A stretch of DNA of 64,000 nucleotides, taken from assembly GCA_035772405.1 (NCBI GenBank), contig JAYKKM010000500.1:531001-595000 (forward strand), given 5' to 3'. Below are positions 35,745 to 43,922 of the stretch, one piece after another. Below the pieces are notes generated by a model. It was not told the DNA's origin, searched no databases, and saw only the letters and a list, made by a program, of their open reading frames with translations. The DNA is from Chrysogorgia sp. JL179-B06. Lineage: Eukaryota > Cnidaria > Anthozoa > Scleralcyonacea > Chrysogorgiidae. Within the stretch, counting starts at the first letter, position 1. Each line of letters opens with the position of its first letter. A program made the translations under genes and the position numbers.

Positions 35745-38700
35745 CTAAAAGTCTTCAATCTCTTTGTGTCCCAACGCTAAAGTTCTAATCCTGTCTGGTA
35801 GTATATACCGCTTGTCGTCGTTGCTACTCAACGCCTTCTTGTTGACTGTCTCAGTATAGATCTCATGCTTCCTACTCCTCAAGCCATTCATCTTCCTCAT
35901 CTGTGACTTCCCACTGAAGACACACTCTTTGTAGTCCTCGAACATTATTGTGTTCTTCACCACGTTCTTCTTCACCCCCTTACACTTCTTGACATCACCC
36001 CTCAACGTCTTGCAAGCGTACAGCTTAGCCCTCAACCCTACAAACTCTAACACCTGTTCACCCATGTTCTCATCCTTCATCATTCCCAACACCTTCTTGT
36101 TATATCCCACAGGTATCTCTGAAGGGTGGTCTTTAGCATATCCACTGGTGTCAAACCTCTTCTCCACATCACCACTGATATCCTTATAGAAGTCTTTCGT
36201 CTGGATCTCATACATAAGACTATCCGTGTCTGTGAAGAGTAGACTAGCTTTGTCTCCATACTTTGGTTTGATGTAGTCGTAGTGGAACTCGTACATCACA
36301 GTCTTACTCAGATCCAAGATGCTCATCCCTAAGTAGACCGGCTTGTTAAACACTACTTTAGTTCTCTTCATTTGAACAGCTACTAGACTCTCATCGAAAA
36401 TAGTTCTATGATGAAAGTTAGGTTTAGTCACTAGTTTACTCATCTTCTCAACATCACTCACAAGTCTAATATCTACTCTATTTCTAATGTTTCTCCATGG
36501 TCTTTCCAAAGACGCTGTTGTTCATCAGTTTGAAGAAGTCTTGTTCGAAGCTGTTCTTAGCTTGTGTTCTCAAGTTGGTGTTGAGCGTGATGTACTCTTT
36601 CATCCAGGCTGACTCTCTAAACGTGATCCCTCTGTGAATTTTAGTCAGCTTCAACCCCAACCTCAAATACATCTCGAGATTCTTCTTGTGGAGGACGTAG
36701 TTCTTCTTGTCATTCAAATTTGGGATAAGTTTATCTATGTTCTCAATCATCATCATTCTCTCAGGGGCCAGAGGATAGTCGTTGTGTAGGTCGTGCAACT
36801 CAGATGGATAATCCAAGTCCACTTCCAGAATACACGGTACGTCCCTCCATTTCTCCAAGTCCTCTATCCATTTGAACTCACCAGTTGGAAGAGACTCACT
36901 CATTGCACAACCGTACAAGTTGTTAGCATCCAAGTACGGGAGGAACACACTAGGTTTCGCAGGGTCAAACATAGTATCTCCTGTATGCTCGGTCTCTCCC
37001 TTCGCTACGCTAGTCCCTCCCTTCGCTGCGCTCCGGTCAGGTCGGTCGGGTGCGTTTTTCATGTAGTCCATATACTTATTGTTCGCTTTAGCGTACCTAC
37101 GCGTGATGGTGGACACTCCTCCTCTGATACCCTTCTCTATCATCAACAACATATCGATGTCTGTCAACAAGTCTAACTCCACTTTCGTTGTCTTGAACAA
37201 CGCGTCCCAAGACAGTCCTGGAGAGGTATAGTACCACGACGGATCCAGTCCGTAGTTCACCATACACACCTTCCTGAAGTTCTCGAACACGTCCTCTAAA
37301 TGTATCACATCCGTTTTCAAATACAGATCGTGGTACTCCTCCATGGTCTTCATCCCAAACGACTCCCACACCGACTTTGCGTGTGTGTAGTCCTTGTCTG
37401 AGATCCCAGAGTCTGTGAGTCTGCTGTAGAACATCTCTTTTGGAGGTAGTTCAGGATCATTCAGTCTCTCCAGACAGTCCATGTACTCGTATGGGTACAC
37501 TCCCTTCCTAGAGACGAGATCGAACCCATCACCAAATACTTTCCTGGTGGAGATCAGCTGCTCCTTCTCCAAGTTGCTCACCAGCCTATCGAGACCACTA
37601 GCCATGAATTTGAAGCTGTCTACAAATCTTAGTTCCCTAGCGATCTCCTTCTCTTTACCATCCTTGTCTGTGTAGTGATCCACAACTATCTTCTTGCTGA
37701 ACGAGATGTACTTCTCTTCATTACTTGGTATACAGCTCACTTCACCTTCACTCTTACCAATACTTTTTACGAATAGATGTGCATCATACCCTGAGAGATT
37801 GTGGAATACAACTGGAATAAACTTAGGTACTTGAAACTTGAGATTACAGCTGTTGTGAGCAGCACCTCTGAATTTTCCTGTGAAGTGACAGTGGTCTCTA
37901 ACCTTATAGTCCTTTTGGATTCGTGAAGTCTTTCTCACACAACCAACATACTTTAGATTTCTCGTAGATCTCTTTCTCTTTCTTCTCGTAGATCATCTCC
38001 TTGACTACCATAAATTTATCATAGATCCTCTTCACCGTACTCTCCAACTCAGACACGAAGATGTCAGCTAAGTTCTCATCTGACTTTTGCTTAGTGTACA
38101 ACACTGGTTCTTCCCAGTGTAGGTTGTCGTCGAAACACTTTACGTGGTAGCAGAACCCTGATGAAGTGTGATGTTGATAGACTGTCGTACTGCTTTTGGT
38201 TGGATCCTTCTCACAGGTATCGATCTTCTCGATGAAGGATTCGAAGTCAGCGTATATCACAAACGGCACGTCTTGAGTCTTGTGGTTGCTATTGAACTTC
38301 ACAATGCTTCCCTCTTTAGGCATTTCAGTCTTGATACTCTCCACGTTGGAACAGTACTCCTCATGTTTGCTAAGGGAGTCTTCACTCTTGAAATTATTTA
38401 GACAACGATAGCAAAAGAGCATTTCATGTCCATGTTTGTTAACCTTAGCACTAAGTAGTCTACTCATAGCCTTAATCCACATGTAGTGAGCTTTCTCACC
38501 TTCTTTGTAGTATAAGAGGTTCACGGTGTCTCTCCTGTTACCTTGAATTAGGAGAGGATATACTTCATATTCTTCATACCCAAAGACGTTGATATCAATA
38601 TCATTGTTCTTAGAGAACGTCTTTATCTCTTTCAGTGGTGTAGCGAATGTAATTCCAATCCAGTTGAGTGTCTTGGAGAACTCCTTGAGTTTCTTACTAA

Positions 38701-39428
38701 TCCTCGCTTGATTCTTACACTCTTCCATTCTAGCAACTGATACTGTCCATTTGAAACACTCCTCATCATCCTTGTTTTGAACGTTGATTATTGCTTTCTT
38801 CCTAATCAGCTTGCTCGGTGTAGGTAGATAAGATGATCCACTTATTGGTTTGAACTCATTGACATGAATTCTCAGTACTTTGACAGATTCCAATCTCCAG
38901 CTACTTCCTCTCTTCAAGAAGCTCGCAAAGCTTTCTAGGATCTTCCCTGTTGCATTCTTGTAGATCTCATCAAAGTCTGATCCAGATGTTACAGTCTCTA
39001 TGAGCGAATGGAAATGAGCGTTGTCATAGTCGTATTTATCTTCGACTGTCCTAACCATGACACACTCCAGGATGAGCTTCGTTTTCATGCTCTTTCTTTC
39101 CCAAATAGTGAGCACTGATGGTTTCGCGTCTTCTAAGAACGTTTGAGGGTCAACCTTCTTTGGTGCTTCCACGGTGTAATCTTCTACGAAGTTTTTTAGT
39201 GCACTCTCTGTCTTTGTCACTTTTAACTCTTTTTTATAAAGGGACAATCACCTTCTTTGAGATGACTGAGATCACTCTCTTTATCGGCTCTGGAGTGTAA
39301 CTCACGAGCCAGTCGAACCACTCATTCATCGACTCTCTGGGTGGGATTTTATCTTTCAACTTAGCGGCTGACGGAGTCATCACTTCAGCACTCAAGTTAG
39401 GAATAGGTTCATCAAGTATATTTGTCAT
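35745..39428 (-). pseudogene. POLB: Polinton protein-primed DNA polymerase B, three frameshifts
   Basis: Replicates the element by protein priming. The start is ATG at 39,428. Frames run 39,428-39,234, 39,247-37,904, 37,938-36,484 and 36,509-35,745. In the second frame there is a C2H2 finger (CYRCLNNFKSEDSLSKHEEYC, about residues 279-299) and exonuclease motif I (YADFES, about 332). The third has CxxC/H residues spanning the junction (CWLC...DHCHF), Exo II (HNLSGYDAHLF, 46-56), Exo III (YHDLYLKTDV, 202-211), motif A (YLDANNLYG, 335-343) and motif B (KLMNNSVFGKT, 470-480). The fourth has motif C (LLFTDTDSLMY, about 90-100). All catalytic motifs are intact. The frame breaks near 39,240, 37,920 and 36,500 each look like one-base indels. 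A ~31-residue GC-rich insert (36,970-37,062) precedes motif A. Confidence 0.93.
36970..37062 (-). repeat. GC-rich in-frame insert within the polymerase gene
   Basis: It encodes a stretch around APDRPDRSAAKGGTSVAKGE that I do not expect between the palm lead-in and motif A of Polinton polymerases. The DNA (CCCTTCGCTGCGCTCCGGTC, AGGTCGG) is much richer in GC than the gene and closely related to blocks at 44,003-44,115, 42,783-42,808 and in both TIRs. Confidence 0.7.
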
Positions 39429-39502
39429 TGTATCTTTATTATATGTATATCTTTTTCCTTAAATAAAAATCAATTTTAAAAATATTTTCTTTTTAAAATC
39501 TA

Positions 39503-39823
39503 TTATTTACGAAATGTATACACCACGTTGTCTCTACACAAACCACGTTGTTTCTCGATCTTCCAGGTAATTGAACCTGCAAACAAACCAAAATGGTTAG
39601 CAGTTTCAAATATACTATTAAAGACTGTCTCTTCTCCAGTGGTGTTATTTGTCATTACTATTTTTTGTGCTAACTTTTTCTTTTTACAATGACTGAATCT
39701 TGTTGGTTCTTCTGACTCTAACCCAAGTAGTTTCAAGTAGTTTGACTTCTTCGTGTTAGAACCGATCTTGACTTTACGATCTTTAGCAAGTGCTCTTAAT
39801 TCTTTTAATGTGTAAAAAGTCAT
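39503..39823 (-). CDS. SAP-like plus NUMOD1-like DNA-binding protein
   Basis: 106 residues, ATG at 39,823 preceded by CTATAATAAAGT. Residues 1-34 (FYTLKELRALAKDR...KKSNYLKLLG) have the helix-extended-helix spacing of a SAP DNA-binding motif. Residues 57-106 (VMTNNTTGEETVFNSIFETA, NHFG, SITWKIEKQRG) resemble the NUMOD1-type DNA-binding repeat that accompanies homing and GIY-YIG nucleases. No nuclease domain is attached. It lies between the polymerase and small genes on the same strand. It may be a regulator or a DNA-bound virion or replication factor. The family assignment is by eye. Confidence 0.55.
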   Translation of the reverse strand: MTFYTLKELRALAKDRKVKIGSNTKKSNYLKLLGLESEEPTRFSHCKKKKLAQKIVMTNNTTGEETVFNSIFETANHFGLFAGSITWKIEKQRGLCRDNVVYTFRK

Positions 39824-39837
39824 ACTTTATTATAGAG

Positions 39838-40029
39838 TCATTTCTTTAAATTATCGATTTCAACTCGTTTTGAGTCAATGTGTATCCCTCTCACTTTCAC
39901 TTCAGCTCGCTCAATATCAAACTTTTTCATCCTTGTATTAAAACCATAAGTGTTGTCCAGTTTAATGTATACAACATCTTTGTACCGACATGTTCTAAAC
40001 CCTTTGACTGTACTTTGAGTATTTTTCAA
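39838..40029 (-). CDS. Small hypothetical Polinton protein (63 aa, no ATG)
   Basis: The open frame reads KNTQSTVKGFRTCRYKDVVY...VEIDNLKK. It is basic, with alternating beta-like stretches and no recognised family. The first codon available is TTG at 40,029, with an in-frame TAA just upstream, so either the start was lost or this is the end of a frameshifted gene. It lies 14 bp upstream of the SAP/NUMOD-like gene on the same strand. Confidence 0.35.
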   Translation of the reverse strand: MKNTQSTVKGFRTCRYKDVVYIKLDNTYGFNTRMKKFDIERAEVKVRGIHIDSKRVEIDNLKK

Positions 40030-40032
40030 ATG

Positions 40033-40262
40033 TTATAAACTTGATTCTACGATTTTATCTAACTTTTCAAGATCGTTTTGACAAAGTGTTAAACCTATAC
40101 TCCATACGTTGAACTTGTTTTGATAACCAAACGATCAACATTTTTCAAACACTAACTTAGGTGTTGTGATTTTTAACGATGCAGTATCGTAATAGGATCA
40201 AAAGTTATACTCGTTTCTTTAAATGTCTTTCTTGTCTTATAGTAAGATAAGAAATCGTACTT
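40033..40262 (-). pseudogene. Decayed small Polinton gene
   Basis: The minus strand shows coding-like stretches in two frames: DFLSYYKTRKTFKETSITFDP, then (after a shift near 40,195) ASLKITTPKLVFEKC, an in-frame TGA, and SFGYQNKFNVWSIGLTLCQN...KLDKIVESSL ending at TAA 40,033-40,035. The family was not recognised. It was called because the pieces are contiguous and end just before the next frame starts. Confidence 0.3.
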
Positions 40263-40264
40263 GT

Positions 40265-40408
40265 TTACTCCCAATTAACTAGATCACTATCATCTTTTAG
40301 TTCATTCAATTCTCTTAACATTTCTTCTCTCTCTTCTCGCTCAACTTTTGCAAGATGATTCTTTAGGAGACATTTTACTAGTAAAGACTCAGATTTTCTT
40401 CTCACCAT
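40265..40408 (-). CDS. Small acidic/basic helical protein (47 aa)
   Basis: ATG at 40,408, preceded on the minus strand by GAATATAAAAAC; stop TAA at 40,265. The protein (MVRRKSESLLVKCLLKNHLA...REEREEMLRELNELKDD) is highly charged and almost certainly helical, possibly a coiled coil. It fits in the gap between the gene at 40,479-41,075 and the decayed gene below, on the same strand. Function unknown. Confidence 0.45.
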   Translation of the reverse strand: MVRRKSESLLVKCLLKNHLAKVEREEREEMLRELNELKDDSDLVNWE

Positions 40409-40478
40409 GTTTTTATATTCAATACCATTTCTTTAAATAGTTTATCAATTCTTATCTTAAAAAAGATAAGAATTTTTT

Positions 40479-41075
40479 TTACTTCTTTTTCTTGAAGAGA
40501 TTTACCCTTTTCTCTTTTTTCAACTTCGCTTTGCTCACATTCACCAAATAGGGCTTAATCTGAAGAGAGACACATTTCCCAACATATATGTTGTCGAAAG
40601 CTAGAGCCACTCTGACATCGCATGGAGTTTTTATGTATTTAGTACAACTACCTTCGTCATCTGAGTCCTCTTCCACATCTTCATCCATAACATCTATGGA
40701 CTCTGAGAATGTGGTGTCTTCTTGGAGTTTCAACCACAAAGTGTCTTCATTTTTTAAAACTACATTCAAATCACAACCCTCACCTAAATGCTTGTCGCAC
40801 GCTTCTTCGATCAAATTTACCGCTTGAACAACCTCTTCAGAAAGTTTTAGTGGAATTGTTAAAGAGGTCTTTGAAAATATTTTGTTTTCGAATACACCCC
40901 CGGCCGAGTAACATTTGCCAGTTGAGATTATTAAAGGACCTGTACTTCCATCCTCGTATTTCACTTTGATATTTATCCTCTCAAAACTTCCTCCAGGAAA
41001 TTTTATAGCTTTAGTTTTCGAGAAGATTATGTTCTCGCTCTTTAGACTCTGGAGACTGGTTAACTGTGCTGACAT
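40479..41075 (-). CDS. Putative single-stranded DNA-binding-like protein (198 aa)
   Basis: Intact frame, ATG at 41,075. The N-terminal half is beta-rich (IKFPGGSFERINIKVKYEDG, STGPLIISTGKC), followed by a helical turn (LSEEVVQAVNLIEEACDKHL), an acidic linker (DVMDEDVEEDSDDEG) and a final strand region (DVRVALAFDNIYVGKCVSLQ). The tail is strongly basic and ends KKKK. The overall pattern (GP-LI--T then acidic segment) recalls the OB-fold ssDNA-binding proteins of large DNA viruses (DUF5871/gp2.5-like). That would suit an element with its own polymerase. It is an inference from pattern, not a confirmed match. It lies 22 bp downstream of the stop at 41,098. Confidence 0.45.
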   Translation of the reverse strand: MSAQLTSLQSLKSENIIFSKTKAIKFPGGSFERINIKVKYEDGSTGPLIISTGKCYSAGGVFENKIFSKTSLTIPLKLSEEVVQAVNLIEEACDKHLGEGCDLNVVLKNEDTLWLKLQEDTTFSESIDVMDEDVEEDSDDEGSCTKYIKTPCDVRVALAFDNIYVGKCVSLQIKPYLVNVSKAKLKKEKRVNLFKKKK

Positions 41076-41097
41076 TGTTTGTTCTTACTATACCATC

Positions 41098-41490
41098 TTA
41101 CTTCCTTAAATAGTTTATCAGTTTATATCCAACCCATCCCACCGCAACTCCTTCTACTACTAACATATAGTTTTGCATTTCAGTTGAGAGTTTATAGTAA
41201 TCTCGCAACGTAGGTTCAGAACCAAACGTACATCTCAGCTCGTCGAGCGCTAAATTCGTCTCATTTATACTTTTGTTCGCATCTGACAATTCCTGTCTGA
41301 GCTCTTGTACTTTATTTCGCCGATTTATTTCATTTTCGCTCCATATTTCTCTATCTCTCGCTAGTTTCTCGCTGGCTAGATTATGTCTTTTCATTTCTTC
41401 ACCATACCCATTGCTATCTAAACTCTTGAATAGGAAACCAGCACCAGCGAATGCGAACGCGTTAAAAAGTCCACCTACCATCATCGTCAT
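41098..41490 (-). CDS. Polinton membrane/coiled-coil protein (130 aa)
   Basis: Intact. Residues 1-25 are a glycine-rich hydrophobic segment (GGLFNAFAFAGAGFLF). Residues 30-80 form a charged helix with coiled-coil periodicity (EEMKRHNLASEKLARDREIW...NEINRRNKVQELRQEL). The C-terminus has a second hydrophobic stretch (LVVEGVAVGWVGYKLINYL). This N-membrane/KRHxLAxEKL/C-membrane plan recurs in animal Polintons, where its function is unknown; a virion-membrane or scaffold role is plausible. It starts divergently from the 47-aa gene at 41,511. Confidence 0.7.
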   Translation of the reverse strand: MTMMVGGLFNAFAFAGAGFLFKSLDSNGYGEEMKRHNLASEKLARDREIWSENEINRRNKVQELRQELSDANKSINETNLALDELRCTFGSEPTLRDYYKLSTEMQNYMLVVEGVAVGWVGYKLINYLRK

Positions 41491-41510
41491 GTCTTTATTT
41501 TATATAATAA
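41491..41510. promoter_or_regulatory. 20-bp divergent start region with TATATAATAA
   Basis: These 20 bp separate the ATG of the minus-strand gene (41,490) from the ATG of the plus-strand gene (41,511). They are GTCTTTATTTTATATAATAA, and TATAATAA abuts the plus-strand ATG. Any promoter must lie here or within the opposing genes, so leaders can be at most a few bases. Confidence 0.55.
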
Positions 41511-41654
41511 ATGAACGATCTTGAAAAGTTAAACCAAGATATTATAGAGTTGACCAAAAGAATGGAAATAGAGAATGATAGACGCCAATTCTCAATTTTT
41601 TTAAAACGTGTTTGTTTGAAAACTCTTATTATCGCGTTGGTATACTACTATTAA
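41511..41654 (+). CDS. Small tail-anchored-like protein (47 aa)
   Basis: ATG directly follows TATATAATAA. Residues 1-25 are a charged amphipathic helix (NDLEKLNQDIIELTKRMEIE). Residues 30-47 are a basic-hydrophobic end (LKRVCLKTLIIALVYYY) that could be a C-terminal membrane anchor. It is the divergent partner of the membrane/coiled-coil gene. Function unknown; a small virion membrane protein is plausible. Confidence 0.55.
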   Translation: MNDLEKLNQDIIELTKRMEIENDRRQFSIFLKRVCLKTLIIALVYYY

Positions 41655-41802
41655 CTTGTAAGTAAAATGTAAGTAAAATAAATTTACTTGTAAGTAACTC
41701 TAAGTAACTTGTAAGTAAAATGTAAGTAAAATAAATTTACTTGTAAGTAACTCTAAGTAACTTCTAAGTAAAATGTAAGTAAAATAAATTTACTTGTACT
41801 TC
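41654..41802. repeat. 53-bp intergenic tandem repeat, ~2.8 copies
   Basis: The unit, made of short AAGTAAAATG/TAAGTAACTC words, contains the near-palindrome TAAATTTACTTG. It fills the gap between two plus-strand genes and ends just before TACTAATAAATG, the start of the next gene. Confidence 0.8.
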
Positions 41803-41811
41803 TACTAATAA

Positions 41812-42126
41812 ATGAGTGATCCACAGATAACTAGCAGTGATCCCGTGAAGATTAAAGATCCTACAAAAGTTGAACGAGGTAAAAGACTCGGTGCTATAAG
41901 CAAAGCGGCTAAGGAAAAGAGGAAGGAGGCTCGTGAGAAACTCGATGTGGAGGAAAGTGGTAGTGTTAACTATACACTCGTTCTTGGCGTGCTTGGGGTG
42001 GTCTCAGCCGCTGGATATTTTTTCTTCAAGAAACCAGTCGACCAGAGCAACCCAACCGGAACGACCAAAGGAAGGGACCAAGTACCCGTTAAGAAAACTC
42101 CTACGAAACTAGAGTCATTTGATTAG
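41812..42126 (+). CDS. Polinton small single-pass membrane protein (104 aa)
   Basis: Starts at CTAATAAATG. The N-terminal basic half has the DPTKVERGKRLGAISKAAKE motif and a KEKRKEAREK helix. One transmembrane segment follows at about residues 54-72 (TLVLGVLGVVSAAGYFFF), with a short polar tail. The 'DP-KVE-GKRL...membrane helix' layout recurs in Polintons of aquatic animals. A virion or membrane role is likely, but the function is not known. It is followed after 13 bp (TATATAATAAAGG) by the 71-aa gene. Confidence 0.6.
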   Translation: MSDPQITSSDPVKIKDPTKVERGKRLGAISKAAKEKRKEAREKLDVEESGSVNYTLVLGVLGVVSAAGYFFFKKPVDQSNPTGTTKGRDQVPVKKTPTKLESFD

Positions 42127-42139
42127 TATATAATAAAGG

Positions 42140-42355
42140 ATGACAGATGTTAAGAACGAATTGTACGACACCTTACTCTACACCGCAGCTGGAGTTGGTG
42201 TAAGCATGATCTCTAAGAAAGCGTTTGGAAAGTCACTTGGGGCTCCAGACACTATCGAAGGAACATTGAAACTCGTCGTCGCCGTCGCAGCTGGTACTCT
42301 TGCTGTGAAGTACGCTCAGAAGATGAAGTTTATTCCAGACAGTCCATTCAAGTAG
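42140..42355 (+). CDS. Polinton small two-helix membrane protein (71 aa)
   Basis: ATG 13 bp after the previous stop, preceded by TATATAATAAAGG. Two hydrophobic segments (DTLLYTAAGVGVSMISKKAF and KLVVAVAAGTLAVKYAQK) flank a Gly/Pro turn, and it ends FIPDSPFK. The 'LLYTAAGVGVS...LG-P-T-EGTLKL..A..AGT..VKYAQ' pattern is shared with other animal Polintons. It probably forms a pair with the preceding gene. Function unknown. Confidence 0.65.
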   Translation: MTDVKNELYDTLLYTAAGVGVSMISKKAFGKSLGAPDTIEGTLKLVVAVAAGTLAVKYAQKMKFIPDSPFK

Positions 42356-42399
42356 ATACATTAGTAATTTTCCAAAACCTAAGGGTTTGGAAAATAATT

Positions 42400-42585
42400 T
42401 TACTGAACAAGAGAAATCTTGTAAATAATGAGAAGACTAAATGATACCGAGAATACAGTGAACACGATATTCACTACAACTAAACTGATAATAACTGTAT
42501 CCATGTTTGTTTCGATTTGTTCCGGTGGATGAGTTGGGATACTCAACACATTTGTAATTAAAAACAACAAAAGTAATACGTTCAT
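42400..42585 (-). CDS. Small protein with signal peptide and membrane helix (61 aa)
   Basis: MNVLLLLFLITNVLSIPTHP is a clear signal peptide with cleavage expected after VLS. A short external piece (PEQIETNMD) and a long hydrophobic helix (TVIISLVVVNIVFTVFSVSF) follow, giving a type I membrane topology. Its ATG overlaps the TGA of the upstream 57-aa gene (ATGA). The signal peptide is nearly identical to that of the truncated ORF at 42,757-42,864, so this pair arose by duplication. Confidence 0.6.
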   Translation of the reverse strand: MNVLLLLFLITNVLSIPTHPPEQIETNMDTVIISLVVVNIVFTVFSVSFSLLIIYKISLVQ

Positions 42586-42755
42586 TTATCAATGTGATAA
42601 AACATTCTCAAACACCACATGATCAGAATAATGATAGGTGTAGATATTAAACTGCAAATAACATGTGTTTTAACAAAATTCAACACCACACCAATGAAGA
42701 TCAACAATAAGATAACACCACCAATAATGAGTAAGATTTTGTTTGTCTTACTCAT
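42582..42755 (-). CDS. Small two-helix membrane protein (57 aa)
   Basis: Begins MSKTNKILLIIGGVILLLIF and has a second hydrophobic stretch (STPIIILIMWCLRMFY). The stop codon overlaps the start of the 61-aa gene as ATGA, suggesting coupled translation or simply maximal compaction. The start lies just inside the end of the 35-aa signal-peptide ORF, in a different frame. Function unknown. Confidence 0.5.
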   Translation of the reverse strand: MSKTNKILLIIGGVILLLIFIGVVLNFVKTHVICSLISTPIIILIMWCLRMFYHIDK

Positions 42756-42756
42756 A

Positions 42757-42864
42757 TCAAAGATACCATTTCTCTGAGTTGTTCGTTCCGGTAGTCCCTC
42801 GGTTCGGGTGAGTTGGGATGCTCAACACACTTGTAATTAAAATAAGCAAAAGTAATACGTTCAT
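42757..42864 (-). pseudogene. Truncated duplicate of the signal-peptide gene (35 aa)
   Basis: MNVLLLLILITSVLSIPTHP matches the start of the 61-aa protein with two differences. It then runs into a GC-rich insert (encoding NRGTTGTN) and stops, with no membrane helix in frame. The insert DNA (CGTTCCGGTAGTCCCTCGG) belongs to the same family as those in the polymerase gene and at 44,003-44,115. The 5' flank (AGATAAATG) is also duplicated. Confidence 0.5.
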
Positions 42865-42871
42865 TTATCTA

Positions 42872-43090
42872 TTACACTTCTTCATTGATCTTAACATCTT
42901 GTAAAGCTTCATTTATTTGACGTTTGAGAGAGCGATCTGCCACTATCTTCCTCATTACTCGCTTAGCTACTTGGTGAAATGCTTGCAAGGCTAGCAGAGC
43001 GACAGTTCCACAAGTGGTGTACAGGATAATTTGATCCGTTTCTTGAGTGAACGGAGGGAATATTTCTAGAAAGAGACTTGTACTGTTCAT
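42872..43090 (-). CDS. Small membrane protein (72 aa)
   Basis: ATG preceded by CATATAATAA. One hydrophobic segment (IILYTTCGTVALLALQAF, about residues 21-38) is followed by a basic amphipathic helix (HQVAKRVMRKIVADRSLKRQ) and an acidic end. No signal peptide. Function unknown; the gene stands among other small membrane-protein genes on the same strand. Confidence 0.5.
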   Translation of the reverse strand: MNSTSLFLEIFPPFTQETDQIILYTTCGTVALLALQAFHQVAKRVMRKIVADRSLKRQINEALQDVKINEEV

Positions 43091-43158
43091 TTATTATATG
43101 CTCATTTTAAAAATGCAATTGCAGGTGCTTGAGGTCCCACGTTGTACTCTTTCATCAT

Positions 43159-43917
43159 TTATTTGTTTATCTTACTAATATCTTCCGATTCCAATAGTCC
43201 TTTCACTATTTTCAAACCATATATACATCCTGTGAAAGTCTTAGAAAAACCAGAGCTCCTCGTCAGATTTCTATCATTCGTGAAAATAGTAGAGTACTGA
43301 GATCCGATACTTTTAAAATTTGCCTCAAACTCACTATCGGTAGAGATTATATTATTCACTCTCACATGACTCCCCGTCATCATCCAGTGAGCTGAGATTA
43401 TATGTTTTTCTGTTCTCAAGATACCACTCGGGTATGTACAATTGTACTCCACAGCTGGCCATCCACCACCGTACGATAGCTGGTTGTTAGAACTACTTCT
43501 AATAGCAATAAACTTATCATAACCACCATCATCGTTTCCAACGATATACGCCCATTTTCCCGTCATTGGTGGGAATAGCATCTTAATCACCACGAATATA
43601 CTCACGTTTACCTCGACGAGTCTCGGACATTCAAAAAACATCGTTTGTTTAGCTCTTAGCGTATCAATGCTGGAGACAGCGTAATCTGCATTCGTACCAT
43701 ACTTGATAGGAGATTTTCTGTATACATCCTGGTGAAAGTAGGAATCACCGTCTCTCACGATCTTGAGTCTATTATAATTTAAATTTCCATCTAATCTGTG
43801 AAAGAGCGTGCTGACATTGTCATTTGCTCTAGTGACATTTATGTTAAACAAGACTCTTCTTGACTTATCATGTTTCTCCAGTTCATTTGATTCTACATTT
43901 CCGAAGTGTATACTCAT
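43159..43917 (-). CDS. LamG/concanavalin A-like beta-sandwich protein (252 aa)
   Basis: Intact, ATG at 43,917 preceded by ATTATAATATAA. Residues about 95-250 have the strand pattern and landmarks of LamG/ConA-like jelly-roll lectins: WAYIVGNDDGGYDKFIAIR, then YPSGILRTEKHIISAHWMMT, and a closing TGCIYGLKIVKGLLESEDIS. The last resembles the 'G-I..+.I....LS.EDI' end of LamG domains. No signal peptide or membrane helix, so a virion or intracellular protein is likelier than a secreted one. It could be a receptor- or glycan-binding spike component. The family call is by pattern only. Confidence 0.5.
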   Translation of the reverse strand: MSIHFGNVESNELEKHDKSRRVLFNINVTRANDNVSTLFHRLDGNLNYNRLKIVRDGDSYFHQDVYRKSPIKYGTNADYAVSSIDTLRAKQTMFFECPRLVEVNVSIFVVIKMLFPPMTGKWAYIVGNDDGGYDKFIAIRSSSNNQLSYGGGWPAVEYNCTYPSGILRTEKHIISAHWMMTGSHVRVNNIISTDSEFEANFKSIGSQYSTIFTNDRNLTRSSGFSKTFTGCIYGLKIVKGLLESEDISKINK

Positions 43918-43922
43918 TTATA

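Noticed and set aside
36793..37176. 127-aa plus-strand ORF within the polymerase gene
   Set aside because: A shadow of the polymerase coding strand, which has all family motifs.
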